Of a stretch of DNA of 64,000 nucleotides, positions 1 to 14,720 are shown piece by piece. The stretch comes from Anthopleura xanthogrammica (lineage: Eukaryota; Cnidaria; Anthozoa; Actiniaria; Actiniidae). The DNA lies in the NCBI GenBank assembly GCA_964019055.1, contig OZ025213.1:12752202-12816201 (forward strand). The letters run 5' to 3'. The first letter of the stretch is position 1, and each line of letters starts with the position of its first letter. A program made the translations under genes and the position numbers. Under the pieces are notes generated by a model, which saw only the letters and a program-made list of their open reading frames with translations, was not told the origin of the DNA and did no database searches.

Positions 1-618
1 CGGTGTCGGGGCATTGTAGATAAAATACTTCGATATATCTGGTAGGGATTGCCGATAACACCAACACATTTGAGGTATGAATTTTGACAGAATTAATTCG
101 AGTTTCTTGAGTTTCTTTTTTCTTGTTTGCATCACAAGTTTACTCCAGCTTTAAAAAAATGCAATTTTGGTTAAAAGAATTGTATAAGAAACGGTTATAA
201 GAACTTTCATTTTTTTCAATATTCCTAAGGCTGATATTTCATTGTTCAAAAGTGTGGCGAGACTTACTTCAACTTCCTTTCGCGTTCTTGTTTTTTTTTT
301 TCCTTTGTATTTATTTAAGTTTTATGGCTCAGTGTTTTTCGCTTAAGTCATATTTACTAAAAGAAAGTTATATGTCAGTGATGTAAGCTGATGATTATCG
401 AAGATATGTGACATTAAAGTTAATGGGTCGGACCGAAAGATCTCACTTAAGCTAACTCTTTGAAGAGGGCAGGGAGAGGACACTTAAAGCTAACATTACA
501 ACAAATTGTAAAAGGTTGTTGACGTGCGAACTGATATTGATCAGGAAAACAAGACTCCATAGGAGCACAAAGTATGCTGGGAAACTAATAAATCTAATCG
601 TAATCATTGGTATTTGAT

Positions 619-746
619 TTAGGCCCGGTTTAGACGTCGAATTTCACATGTGGCGAATCTAATGCAAATGAGCAAAACCTATTGTTTGATTTCATTTTTC
701 ATTAGATTCGGCACATGTGAATTTCGACGTCTAAACCGGGCCTAAA
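619..746. mobile_element. Foldback MITE, family C
   Basis: Two arms of about 32 bp, at 621-652 and 712-743, are near-perfect reverse complements. They begin AGGCCCGGTTTAGACGTCGA and the palindrome extends a few bases outward through TTT/AAA. About 59 bp of unrelated sequence separates them. There is no coding capacity. The structure is typical of a miniature inverted-repeat transposable element; the parent transposon is unknown. No second copy was seen in the window. Confidence 0.75.
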
Positions 747-3514
747 CCGGTTTAAAAGTCTTTTTTTTTCTTGTCTTTTTGAAGGTAACTTAGCTACAAA
801 ATATCTAGAAAACTGTTTCTTATTTGAAGCTCGTTATATGCACGCATCCTTGTAAGAAATAAACAAACAAACGAACGAACGAATGAAAAAACCGGTCATT
901 TTGCTGACAAGCACAATATCCCAGGTATCCTTTCGGTCATAGCCTCTATATGACGTCATTTCCACTTCTGGGCAGAAGAGGGCTGGGAACTAATTGCTTC
1001 GACTAGTTCTCCAACCTAACGAGATCTCACCGCAGGGAGGTGGGTGGGGTGGAAACGTATTGTATAGAAACTAAAAGATATCACGTGTCTCTATAACGTG
1101 GCCAAAAGATTAGAGGATTTTGCACTTGGCCTTTTTGACTAATCGATTTTCTCTTACCGGTTGCCTTGGCAACAGTAAATCTCCATGGAAACGCGGAAAT
1201 AACATCAAGCAGTTTTTAAGCCCAGCCCACTGGATACATAATGTAATAGGTATTTAGCGTCTGTAAAAGTTGAGACTGGTCTTTCTGTCTGTATTGTAGT
1301 ATAGGTCGTGACTTTGAACATCACAATATATATATAGATATATATATATGCGTATAAAAGACGTCAGCGCTCGGGTGGAGGGTTAACGTTAATTGAAACC
1401 TCTGATGAAATTTCTAAATGAAATCTTGAACGAGGAAAATAGTTTTCTTGTGTAGGCGTTGAATGGATTCAAGGGGGTAATCCAGTAATACGATTAATGC
1501 CTTTTAAAAACGTAGCCATCTGGTTAGGATGTGAATCATATCATTTCACGAACTATTTAATAGGACCACCTTGCTTCTTGCACATGGTTTCACGGTGAGT
1601 CTTTTTGTAGTTTCTTTGTTTCTTTTTACGCGAGGAAGCCGAAGGGAAGGAGGGGGTTGACAAGATAATTAACAGCGATTAGCACCTTTGAATTTAAATA
1701 TAGCTGATGTTGTTAACTAGACTGATTCGCTTATCAGTTGCTATTATCAGTCAAAGATCACTCGTCTGTATGTACCGTCCATTTGCACACGGATAATGTG
1801 TTAACATTATCTTTAATATCAATTGCTAATGGAATACGAATAATTATCAGTCCTGGCTCTATCGTGTTTTTAATTCACACATGTTTATATTGAGAGAGGG
1901 CTAAGAAAACAATCCTCAAGTTGTGGGTAAGCAATCGAAATATTATCACGAATAGAACATTATTGCAAGACTTTCCCAGCCATCTATCTTACTCTGTGTC
2001 AATATTCTTAATGGAAAATTGATAATTGCAATTCAATTCTATCGCGTTTTTTATTCAGTTAAAATTCATTACGAAGGGATAAGGACAGCTGAAAAAAGTT
2101 CGCAAGTTGTGAATAAGAAAGGAGAAAAAAAGGGAAGCTTTGTCATTGATTTCCCATCTATCTATCAAAACACAATACGACAAAGGGCAGCTAATAATTT
2201 TATGCGACAATTTTAGAGTAGACAAAACGACATTAGTTTCCAAGTCGAATTTAAATGAATCCAGTTCAAATTAATCAGATTCTCGTTGAATTTCAATCTC
2301 TGTATAATGCAATAAATTTTCTTGGAAAATTACGGAGATTTCATGACGACAGTGCCACGCATAACGATTACAACAACCATGCCACACCCTCGGCAAACTA
2401 ATCTCGTTTACTAGCTGTTTGTAGTTCGATAAGATGGATTAAACATTTATCTTTTATTTAAGTCTTTTGTTCGCTATAACTGATATGGGAGTTAAGTGGA
2501 TCTCTATGCAATTAGCCCAAAGATTTATAAAGCTTAATTCATATCTTCAAATTAATATTTTCGCTGTTTACAGTGCTGGGTCAGTCGCAGGGTTAATCGC
2601 ACACATTTTGGTCGCATCGTGAAGGTACCTCGAAACATTGTGCAAACACTGGCAACACAGCCGTTATTCCTTCAATCTTTGTGACTTCAACTCCAACGAA
2701 CTAGCTCGCTTGGCAAACCCGATAAGTGGTATCTTTTATTCAAAGTAAGTGCAGATAATGTTGCTTTAAGGTTTCTCTTAAAGGATTAAGTTTCAGTCGA
2801 AACATTAAAGCAGCGCTAAATGTGACCACAATCTTTACACAACGATAAATTCAATTCCATTAAATTCGACTCCTCAAAAATCTAAGTCATATTCCCAATA
2901 ACGAAGCTTGGTAAACTAATTTCAATAAAAGCATTTTGCAACTTCGTAACGAAAACCAGCATTATAGCGAAGTCTTGGTCGTTAGTGATGACAATCGTGA
3001 TAATCTGGTAAGTTAGAACGCAAATATTCTTAAATATTAAAATATTCTAGCTAGGTTTTGAAGGAAACACCTTCTGAATCTAAATATTCCCATGAAAAGC
3101 GCTACTAAACTTGGTTTTAATAACATGAAACTCAAGTTCAAATGAATTAATTAGTGGAATTTTTTTCGACGTATGTCGAGACGAAGTCGTCACGTTCTCG
3201 TATTCACAGTATTAAACCAAATTCTTTGGTGTCCAAATTTTACTCATTTTCTAAGTGTTGTATAGAACGTCACACTTAAAGGATTATGTGTAGTTTCCTT
3301 TAAGCGTACTGAGTAATCTTCTATTTCTAACGCCATGGCATTAATAAATAAATATTTTCCCAAAATAAACTCATTAGTTTATAGCAACAAAAAAGAACCT
3401 TAGGTTGCTATCAAACCTGTCTTTGTCATAAACAATTATTCTTAAATTCAACCCTTAATATATCTACAACAATACGAGATTTTAATTTTTAAATATTTCC
3501 GTAAAGGTAACTGT

Positions 3515-3598
3515 TTGTTTGTTGGTTCTCTCCTGTGCTTCGTGGATTTTTCCTCCCTCCACCAAAATCAACTTCTAAATTCCAATTGGAATTTCAGT
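3515..3598 (+). mobile_element. SINE body fragment
   Basis: Contains GTTGGTTCTCTCC, TTTTTCCTCCCTCC and a segment ending AATTCCAATTGGAATTT. The same blocks occur, reverse-complemented, in the tRNA-headed element at 53988-54195. The tRNA-like head is missing, so this is a fragment in plus orientation. Confidence 0.5.
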
Positions 3599-4110
3599 CG
3601 ACGAATAGCTACTTTGTTAATAGAGATGCCACCGCTTGCTAAATCCCATTTATTGTATTAAAGCATTGTACCTCAATAGATTAATATCTGAGCATAACTA
3701 AGCTGGACTGAATATTTTTTTTTGCGGAACGAATAATATACTATCGATATCTTTCAGCTCGAAGCCTGACCAAAATAACTCGAGTCCTATCTAAGTATTT
3801 CATTACCGAACGTGTCACATACAGTAAACCTAAATTTCAAACAATGTCAAGGCGATTTCCTTGAAAATTAACAAGATGGTTAACTTTTAGGATTAATGAA
3901 CTCGTCGTGTTGAAAAGACGTTCACTTATGCCAATCAATTAGAGTCAGGAAGACGTCAATTTTGGAGGAAGAATTTCGAGATATTTAGACAAGGGTTCTC
4001 CGGTTAGATTAAGTGAATGTTCTGGAAGGTGAGCGAGTGTTTTTTGGTGTTGTGAGTGTTTGTTTAGTTCGTTTATGTTGGGTGTTTATTTGTGGGGGGT
4101 TGTTTTTGTA

Positions 4111-5260
4111 AAGTAGGAAACTGAATGGATGGATGGATGGACGAATGAATGGAAGGATGGATGGAAGGAAGGATGGATATGGATGGATGATGAAGGAATG
4201 GATGGATGGATGGGTGGATGGATATGGATAGATATGGATGGATGATGAAGGAATGGATGAATGGATGGATGGATGGATGGATGGATGGATGGATGGATGG
4301 ATGGATGGATGGATGGATGGATGGATGGATGGATGGATGGATGGATGGATGGATGGATGGATGGATGGATGGATGGATGGATGGATGGATGGATGGATGG
4401 ATGGATGGATGGATGGATGGATGGATGGATGGATGGATGGATGGATGGATGGATGGATGGATGGATGGATGGATGGATGGATGGATGGATGGATGGATGG
4501 ATGGATGGATGGATGGATGGATGGATGGATGGATGGATGGATGGATGGATGGATGGATGGATGGATGGATGGATGGATGGATGGATGGATGGATGGATGG
4601 ATGGATGGATGGATGGATGGATGGATGGATGGATGGATGGATGGATGGATGGATGGATGGATGGATGGATGGATGGATGGATGGATGGATGGATGGATGG
4701 ATGGATGGATGGATGGATGGATGGATGGATGGATGGATGGATGGATGGATGGATGGATGGATGGATGGATGGATGGATGGATGGATGGATGGATGGATGG
4801 ATGGATGGATGGATGGATGGATGGATGGATGGATGGATGGATGGATGGATGGATGGATGGATGGATGGATGGATGGATGGATGGATGGATGGATGGATGG
4901 ATGGATGGATGGATGGATGGATGGATGGATGGATGGATGGATGGATGGATGGATGGATGGATGGATGGATGGATGGATGGATGGATGGATGGATGGATGG
5001 ATGGATGGATGGATGGATGGATGGATGGATGGATGGATGGATGGATGGATGGATGGATGGATGGATGGATGGATGGATGGATGGATGGATGGATGGATGG
5101 ATGGATGGATGGATGGATGGATGGATGGATGGATGGATGGATGGATGGATGGATGGATGGATGGATGGATGGATGGATGGATGGATGGATGGATGGATGG
5201 ATGGATGGATGGATGGATGAATAAATGAATGGATGAACGAATGAACGAATAAACGAATGA
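4111..5260. repeat. ATGG tetranucleotide satellite
   Basis: Imperfect ATGG/AATG units run from about 4120. They become an apparently uninterrupted (ATGG)n array from about 4260 to 5218, near 240 copies, and then decay into AATG/AACG units. All long frames through it (MDGW repeats on plus, HPSI repeats on minus) are translation artefacts of the repeat. Confidence 0.97.
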
Positions 5261-6039
5261 ATGAAAAAATGATTAAATAAAAAATAATAAAAATCAAATA
5301 AACGAATAATGGCATGCGTGAATGAACATACAACAAACGAAATGAACCAAAAAAACGAAAGAATAAAAAGTTAAATTAATCAATAATTGGAAGGCTTTCC
5401 ATGTGAGCTCCAACTATTTTATCAGGCAAACTACCTATTAACACCTCAATCCTACACGAATCCTAATACCACCCACTCGTTATGATATCATAAACACCTT
5501 GATCATACACACCAATCTCGATCCCTCGTAGTATCATATGATGTCTTTCCATGACAGTTAAGAATGAAATTAATTTTTGTGGTTGGAAATTTCCGAACCT
5601 TTCATATTCTTCTATTGTTTATAGAGTTATTAGATTTTAAGGTAGATGTCAATCATGGGAATGCTTAACAAAGAGGTTCTTATTGGGTGATGTAGAATGA
5701 AACCCAACTAACTGCTTAATTTCAACCCGATTGATTTGATGCTCGGGGCTGTGTTATCGAGTATTTCAAGTTTATTAAAAAAAATTAATTCCTTAAGATG
5801 ATATTCATTTGTCCTCAGATTTAGTCAGGGATCTTTGGTGCAGAGGGAATTCTATATAGACTATGTCATTGTTTGTGTCTGTGTGTGAGCGAGATAAAGA
5901 GGGGGGGACGGAGACAGAGATAGAGAAAGGAAGGAAGGAAGAAAAAGAAAGAAAGAAAGAAGAATGAACGAACGAATGAATGAATGTATGACGTTATGCA
6001 CAAATGTTGTAAATAAACAAATTAAAAAAGAATGAATGA

Positions 6040-6235
<196 letters not shown>

Positions 6236-9200
6236 AAGAGGAAGACGAAAAGGAAGAACAAGAGTTTAGTAAATATAGTCTCAACAAAAAGTACTATTCC
6301 TAGTAAATACGGAATCCGAATAAATATGAATATTATGAATATTATTCCTAAGTGTATTTAACATCCCTCGGCCGGTAAAACAGCAGACGGTGGGCGAATC
6401 TATGTGGGGTGCCCTGCCACCTAGGGGGGCAAAGATGCTGTAAGGCTCATTCACACTCGAAACGTAATTGTCTAATACGTTAATTCATCACGAAATAAGG
6501 GATAGTTAAAATACATTTGACATCCAAATGAATGATGAAGACTGATCCAATTAAGATTGTCAAAGGAAAAATGATTGAAAATCCACTTATTTATGACCAG
6601 AAATAATTTATGATTTATAACTATTTATTAGTGAACTAGGATATATTTGCCATTATTGTTAAGTTCTTAGACATGGTAACAATCGAAATTTATGCTAACC
6701 TGTCTTCTTTATACTCATTTTTGGCTTGAATTTTAGAAAACGATTCGCTTTTACAGGAGATTGCCTGGGAAATTTTTTCACGGTCATCAGTACCTTTACC
6801 TCTTTCTTTTTTCTCTCTTTTTTCTTTTCTCTCTCTTTCTTCTATCCCTTCCCTCTCTTACTAATGCTCTTTTACCTGCAATCTCTCATAACTACAAATG
6901 CACCATTGTTCAGAACGAGCTAGATTTTAATTTTTTAAGTTTGAATTCTTGATCTACGAAATATTTGTTCCGTGTCATGTGTTTTGAAGTATTTATAGAA
7001 GTAAATTATTCTTGTTATCTCATTCCTGTTATGCTCTAAAATATTCATCCACGACTCCCTATAGAGATATCCAACCAGCACTGTTCAACAGATCGCACCC
7101 CTCGGCCTGTCTCTCTTACAAACATCCAATGACAGTAACCTTATTGAATATATCATCAATGGGCATAAATTTGTATTTACACTATCACCATATCGGCTCG
7201 GCAGTCAAACGATTTAATGAAAGTACCATAAGCTAACATTGAAGTCACCACCAAGGCCACATTGTGCACGCCAGTTTTAAATAACAGCTTGGGCCGGGAG
7301 CATTTCTTAATTAGGAAGCTCAAAAGTTTGCATAACGGTGGTCAAAGATTCGGATGGATGGACAAAGTAAAGGCTGAATTTTTGGCGTGAGTAAAACTTT
7401 CATAAGATTCGATAAATTATGACTATTATTTAAACGAATTCAAAATTGGGCTACTGAGGGATAAGATTCCTGACCAAACATTATGGCAAAGTCGTACTAC
7501 GCGAAGAAAAGACTCAGAAAAGTCCTTAAACTATATAATTTTTTCGCTCCAATAACTCATATATTATATGAACATAATCATTCTATCACTCTTGGTCTCC
7601 GTGATGTTTTTTCTCTTTTTAAAGTAGGATAAATGCAACATTCATTTTTTTTAAAGGATATGTGGATTTTTAATTATTTTCGTGATTGTCATGGTATAAA
7701 AGAAGACGCTTTCATCATTTCCTAGCTAAAACGGTTGAATGGCGGGTGTTCATTTCTAATTCTATTGTTTAACCCAGGAGTGTGAATTCATTGATTGATC
7801 AGAATGTGAAGAGTGGCTAAATTATTTAGAAGATAAGGTTTTTTTTTTTTTAATAATGATTTAAGAAGTAAATTAAATCGTAAGAGCTACGAAGAAACCC
7901 TGTAAAAAGGAGATATTTTCTCCGTCTAAAATTACAGAAATGGTTCGTTAGAACGATAACATCTCCTATCCAAACTATCTGCAAGTTTCTCCCACTTTTT
8001 CAAGGCAAACTCACGCAATGGTTGAAAACCTGCAACTACTTAAGACTACATGGTTTGCTAGCTAATTCTTTATTGAACTCAGATTTCTTTTACTTTCCTT
8101 ATCAATTGTAGTCACATCTTCGTAAATACACCCACTATCTAAAGGAAGAAAATGCTTTTTTTTCACTCATGGCTTGAATTGTGTGCTCGATTCTCTTAAT
8201 TTAAGGATCAAAAGATACCGGTTTGGCGCTGTGTTTTTGTCTTGTCAAAGCAAAACAAATGTACTACGAAATAAACTTCTCATTTATCTTTATTTATCAA
8301 CAATTCAAAACTCTAAACAGCCGACAATTTAGAGCAAGCTGTATTGTCGAAACACTTTCTCAAATACGACAGGAAACGAGGTAAAATTAAGAATTTGCTT
8401 TTTGTAAAGCCGGTGAAAAAGGCTTTACATTTTCCCTTAAATAGTAGTCGGTGAAATATTATTTTTAGTTATAATTGTACGTAAAAATGGCCAAATTTGC
8501 CTCAAATTTGGAATTATTTCTTTTAATTAGAAAAGAAATAGTTTAATAACTTCATTTCCACGAATATTATTATCGTAAAATTCTCATTTTCTGTCGTAAT
8601 TATAATAGATGTTTATTGAGAGGATAGAGTTTGATTTGATGAAGAATACAGTCAAATTGCTTGGAAATCATGTCAAATTTGTTTTCTGTTGGTCCGTTTT
8701 CCAGAATCTTAAATTGATTGTTTCGTACCTCCCCAATCAATGAAAGTTCAATGAAACGGAAAAACTTGTGTTTTCAATTAAAACTTTGATTTATCTGTGT
8801 TTATTGGCGTTACAGAGGAAGCTAGAAGAAGTTAGAAGACGTGTTTTGAGCAAGAATAAACTTGGAGTTGCCGGAAGGAGAAATTCCCGAAAATTTCACT
8901 AAATTTCTCAACCCCAAATGGCAAAGTTCTCATGGATATATATTTTAAGATTCATTATTTGACATATAACACTTGTCATTTCCTCTGACTGCGTTTTTTA
9001 TCGCTACATTTTGTCCAAAAGCGTGTGAAATTTATTTATCATTTCCCAGCAATGGCAGTGAACTAGTTTGCAACAAGAAGGACCGTAAAGGAAGCGTGTA
9101 ATTGTTCTATTCTTTTCCATTTAAACCAAAAAATTATGCGTAGAAAGTTTTTTACTGCTACACAAAGATTATATATTTCAATTATTCCTCTTTTCTATAG

Positions 9201-10836
9201 CATTTTTTCCCCGTTTGTCGTTTAAAAATAGCATCAACGCTGATATACGTTCGAGAAAAAAACATTTCAAAACATTTCAACTGAAAATTTCCCAGTTATT
9301 CTTGGTTTTATTAAAAGTGTATTGTTCTCCACAGTTTTCGAATTTCCTCTCCAAAGCTGCCAATATCTACAATATCTACAGTTAAATTTATTTTCCACTG
9401 TTTTGGAAAGTGTTTCAGACCCGTCAGCCACAAAAACGATTCTTGTGTATGTGTTCTTTTTTTCACTAATTAATTGCAAGTCAAAACTTCATGTTTTTCA
9501 GTTAATGACAGAATTCTGAGCGATAAAACCCATTAATTACTACAATATCTGTGTAGAAAAAAATACTCAAATCTTGATTTTATTTCTAGAAAAACGTGGG
9601 AGAAAATCCCATCCATTTTTGAACTCGGAATGATTTTTCATTGCATGCAGCTCATCAGTGACAATATAGGAGTTAATTTGAAAATTTCTAAGCTTTGCTT
9701 GCCTTTTTTTAGTCAACAATAGCTATGACGTACGAATGCTTGGTTTTATAGTTGATTTTCCTCGTAATGCATAATCATTTCTCGATGCTTTCTAAGTTTG
9801 TGTAGTCAGTCTATGAACAGTCTACGACTGAGTACATCTTCTCAAGAACTAGGCCCAGACGGTAAGACCGCTCAATAATTTTTCAATTTCGCTAATTTAA
9901 ATCACTTATATTCATAAAGAACTTTTATAAAGCTTAAGATTATATTTGTATATTTTGGCTTGAATCTTTTCGTGCAATGCCACAAAATGAGAAGTTGTTC
10001 CATTATATGATGAAATTTATCCATGACTGTTTTGGAGCATGCTACCTCGTCAACTTGATCAACATATACCTCTTGATGAACTAAGTTACTCAGTTACAAA
10101 ATGATATTTCTCATATATCAAATTTGGGCGGTTGAGGTTGCAATTGATATCCTATATTAAATTCAGTATACTACAGCATTCATCTATGCAGGATTTACCT
10201 CAGTTTTGCTAGCATAGAAGTGAAGTAGTTACGGGGACAAAAATTGAAAAATTTTCAAGTTGTGACAGTCTTATTGTTTATTTTGTGATGGATATTAGGT
10301 GATTTTTGGAGCTTCATTTTTGCCGTGACTACATCTAGACTAAAAAACAAAATTTAGTCACGAGAAGATTTCGACAAGGAAGGAAAACTAACCCTTTAAC
10401 TTGTTCAAGTGGTGCAAAGCAGCTGTTTGGGTTCAAATCACCCTTGAAATCCTTGTCGTTATGGGCCCTTTTTTTGTGTTTTAGTTTACTGATGATTATT
10501 TTTTCAAAACAACACACTAGTGGTCTACAAAGAAGCCGCGAATTTTTTTTTCTTTCAAGAACTGCCCTAGAGCTCAAATCCATGAGTTAATTACTATGTT
10601 TGTCTTGCTGAAAGCATTGATTACTTCCGATGGGAGCAGGACTGCAGTAGAAGTTGTCATTGCGAATTGTATCTCTGATGAGAGATGGGATAAAGGAAAT
10701 AAGGGGATGGGAAAAAATGAATGGATAAAAACAAGAAGATAGAATGAAAGGAATAAAGTGCTTGTATGGGAGGGAAGGAATTGAAGAAGGGAAAAGTGGA
10801 AGCACTACTAGATGAAAGGGAGTAAGAGAGATCTAG

Positions 10837-10840
<4 letters not shown>

Positions 10841-10906
<66 letters not shown>
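10841..10906. repeat. GA dinucleotide microsatellite
   Basis: Pure (GA)n of about 33 units within a purine-rich stretch. Confidence 0.97.
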
Positions 10907-10908
<2 letters not shown>

Positions 10909-13900
10909 CAAACCACAGCTGTCAGTAAAAAAAGAACGGAAATAAGAAGAAAAGTGAAAGGTAAAATGGAAGGGAAATGAGAAATAATAAGTGATATGCA
11001 GGTTCTACGGCAAAGCATCATTAATTTGATCGACATTAATATATTTCGCCTGACATTTATCTCCAAATGAATCTAGATTCGTTCATGTTCAATACCAATA
11101 GATATATAGATCCAAGAATTAAAGATTATCGGAAACAATATCTGCAAAGGCTGGATTGTCTAGATCCGATTTAGCAGCTATGCAATGCTTAGAATCCTAC
11201 AAGAACACACATATTCTAAATGAAATTTTTTTTCTATTGAATGAATCACAGCATTGTTCAATGCAACACTGAAAAGGTCGGAGCTCTACATTCTAAAAAT
11301 CTTGGCGGATTCTCAAAAAAAAAAATCTCAAAAAGATTGTAGCTTTTATATCTATAATGATAATCCTATACTATTCTAAGCTTTTGGAATTTTCTTATCT
11401 TCTTAAAACTCAAATCCAAGAATATTTAAACCGTAATATTTTAGTGTTTTTGAAAAAAGGAATCGTTAGCATATTAATATTAATTATCATAATACCCAAA
11501 GTTGTCGTAATCGTGATTAAAGAGGATTACAGGTAAATAGCAAAAGCCCCCAGGCTATGCCAGTCATTGTAATTCGAAGATATAATTTTTTTTTGGATAA
11601 GAATTAATTTAAATTCAGGTTATTTTATTGTGGAATTCGATTGTCGTTGAATCATTTTTCAATTTTGACGATTTTTCCAAAATCTGTTTTGATCGTCAAT
11701 TTTTATTCGTGACGTAAAATGTCCTCGTTTTTTTAAGGATTTTATTTAGACTTTAGATCTAGCCGATTAATAAAGAGCATTTACTTTCTTTGTATATATA
11801 AAAGCTATAATATTACTTACAAGTTGGTGAGAATTGTCGCTCTGTTTGTTTTAGATCGACGTACGTTCGATTGCTGGTCGTGATCGCCTGAAATAAAGCT
11901 ACGATTCCTTAAATTCAAAGTGTTTTATTAAATAAATCTTGTAATTATGCTCTAAAATATTCATCTCTTTGGTCGTATTCGGAGCCAGGTTTGTCCTTCA
12001 ATTAGCTAGGTTATTAACATCTCCTTCGAACGGCTATTAAGATCAACAAGATCTCCATCAGATCCTTGGCCGCAAGTCTTTAAGAGATTCCCTTCTTGAT
12101 AATCAAATACATCTACATCTAGTTACTTTGTGGCTGAAGATACCAATATTTGACAAATCTGTTAAAGTGTTACAATTTCTCAGGAAAAATCAATAAAGGA
12201 TGGAGTTTAACCGTAAACTTAAGGCGTAAAAAGGGATTCTTCAGTTGCTCAAGAATGGATGGAAAGTGATCATAAAGGTGTGTTCAGAACGTAAGGAAAA
12301 ACATATTATATCGTTTCCAATTCAGTTTGTTTGCACTTATTTAAAATTTAGTATTCTTATTTCCTTTATCCTATTCCATTTTACCCATTTTTGCAATTTT
12401 ATCACTAGTTTTTTTAGCGAACTATTTTGATTTTTTTTTACGACCACTTCCAAGTGCTGTATGTTGCATTCGCACTCTTCTTGCCGATATGGCAAATTAT
12501 ATATCTATTAGAATATTAAAAAAAAAAGTTTTAGAATCTCAAAACATTTTCTTTTACATACAAATCCATAACCATTCAATAAGATTTTAGAAAATCTTTT
12601 CTTTTAAATATTTTAATTCATTTTACGAGCTCAAAATTTTAACTTAATAGGCATTGCCCAACTTGCATTTTGTACATTTGATCAATTTTCGTCGTTCAGA
12701 TTAAATTTTCAAATAATAAGATAAGAATTCGTCTTTTAATTCTTTTATTATAAGAGGACTTCAGATTAAAATATAAGTTGGAATTTCAAATTAAATTGGA
12801 AATTCGCCGACATAACGAGAAGTATTTTAAATATCATTATAAGTAAAGAAATAAAATTACGAACTTAGGTTGCTATTGACACGGTTCTTCGTAGATTGTC
12901 CTTAAAAAAAGAAAGAATTAACTTCATGTTTTCTTTTGCCACAAATAATTTTCTCTAGCAGTAGAAACAGAAATCCTTAATCTTCAGCTTTAAAGAGAAT
13001 TTAATTTTAATATTTTTAGGAACAGAATAACTATTAAAAAAAACGTTCCTAATATAGTAATATGTTGACAAATACATCATAAACTTTAAATGATTACATC
13101 GTGCACAACACATGCTTCTCATATGACTATGATGTAAAAAAAAGCTAAGTTCAGCTTTAATTTGGTATTTTTAATTGAGTTTACGATAAGCAAAAAACTC
13201 TAGAGAGTATTTTTTAAACTGTTGACCCAGTTAGCTTTAGATTCATTAGGGCTAGACATACAATCTACAACACAAATGGACTGTAAATGAAGTCATTAAT
13301 TAGCGATATGGTAGTTGATGTTCCAGCATATTATGATAAAAATATATCACAGGATATTTAGGGAGTTAGAAGCCGCCTTTAAAAGCATTTAGACGAAGCT
13401 ATAGAAGAAGTAATCCACAGTTTGGAGCTAGCGAATTGGGCAAAACACCGAAGGTTGTTACTTAGCCGGGTGGTACGTAGTTGTGAATCGTTCGTTATAT
13501 TTTCTTGCTTTAATCTATTAAGAATCAAAGGTGAATATGAGGAAATAGTTATTCTTTATCACGCAGAACCGTCTTTAATTAAACATAGTTTATATCGTGT
13601 GCCTTTAGAAAGTTTATAATTTCATCCCAAAAGGATGAATTCAAAATGACTCGCTATCACTGAAGCGAGTTAAATGATGAAAAACTCTCTTAAATCAATG
13701 CTATTTTTGAATCAGTGACGACTCAAAAGATATATATATATATATGTATTTTTCAACAAATATTGATCATAGATATTTATAGATCAACGTCTTCGAGCCG
13801 AAAATCCCGGTTACCTCCGGATTTGACCCATGATCCTTTGCGTCTCTTAAAAGGGTCCGCCATTTTGTTTTCGTTTCCAAACATTCAACACAAATCTTAA

Positions 13901-14720
13901 ATGCTTTTCTTTATGAAAAACACTTCTTAGTTTATTGAATCAAACCAGAACCATTCTATTATCAGTAGTATTCATCGATAAAAGAGAAAGTTATTTAAAA
14001 ATTAAAAAATTCAGTTCTAACACAAAGTTTACCTGGCGTTCAGTTTGGACTGAAGTAATTTTTTTGGAAAGCGAACTACGAATGAATGTCATTTTTCCAT
14101 TGACAAATCCTTATAAAACTCAAAGGTCATCGCTTTTACCTTAAACTATTATTTTCGCGGTATTTGGGATTAGTGGCTCTTGATTACGATTGATGTACAA
14201 GGTTGAGGGCACCTTGTCATGTTATCAATTACGGCTGAGAAGAAGAACGTACTGGATAGAGCCGCTGACATTGGGTAATAAGGAAGAAAATCAATGATAA
14301 TGGATCCTTATATCCTTGAACTTTGTGACATAATATCTGTTAATAGGGTTTACTTCTTACTTCTCATCTCATTAAGCGATGACAAAAAGCCATCATCAAA
14401 TCAAACAGAGGACATTGAGGGCTTAACTTAGATTAACTTCGAGTATTCATGAAGAGCAAGATGTACCTCAAAACTATCTTTGATGGCTTTGGAATCAGCA
14501 TAAATTATCCACTTTAGGTTTTAAAGAACGTATTTAGCTATAAGCAAAATGGCTAATTTTGTAATATTTGATTTCTGTTTGTATTTTAGATTGTGAAAGT
14601 AGTTAAAGACTAGCGAAGCTACCAGTGAGTTGTGGACTCGCGCCAAACGAGTTGTATAGAATCCACAGTTCGATGTCTTAAAGCCCGAGTCTTGGTCACG
14701 GAGAAGCTTTTGTTGTAGAA

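Larger units (their letters stand above)
1..4110. other. Intergenic AT-rich DNA
   Basis: No supportable gene. All open frames are short (65 codons or fewer) and show no recognisable domain. The stretch holds one palindromic foldback element (about 619-746) and one SINE body fragment (about 3515-3598), listed separately. A short TA-rich run lies at about 1325-1350. Confidence 0.7.

Noticed and set aside
4086..5336. Long open frames of HPSI and MDGW repeats on both strands
   Set aside because: They are translations of a pure ATGG tetranucleotide, whose period lacks stops in several frames; there is no non-repetitive coding part.
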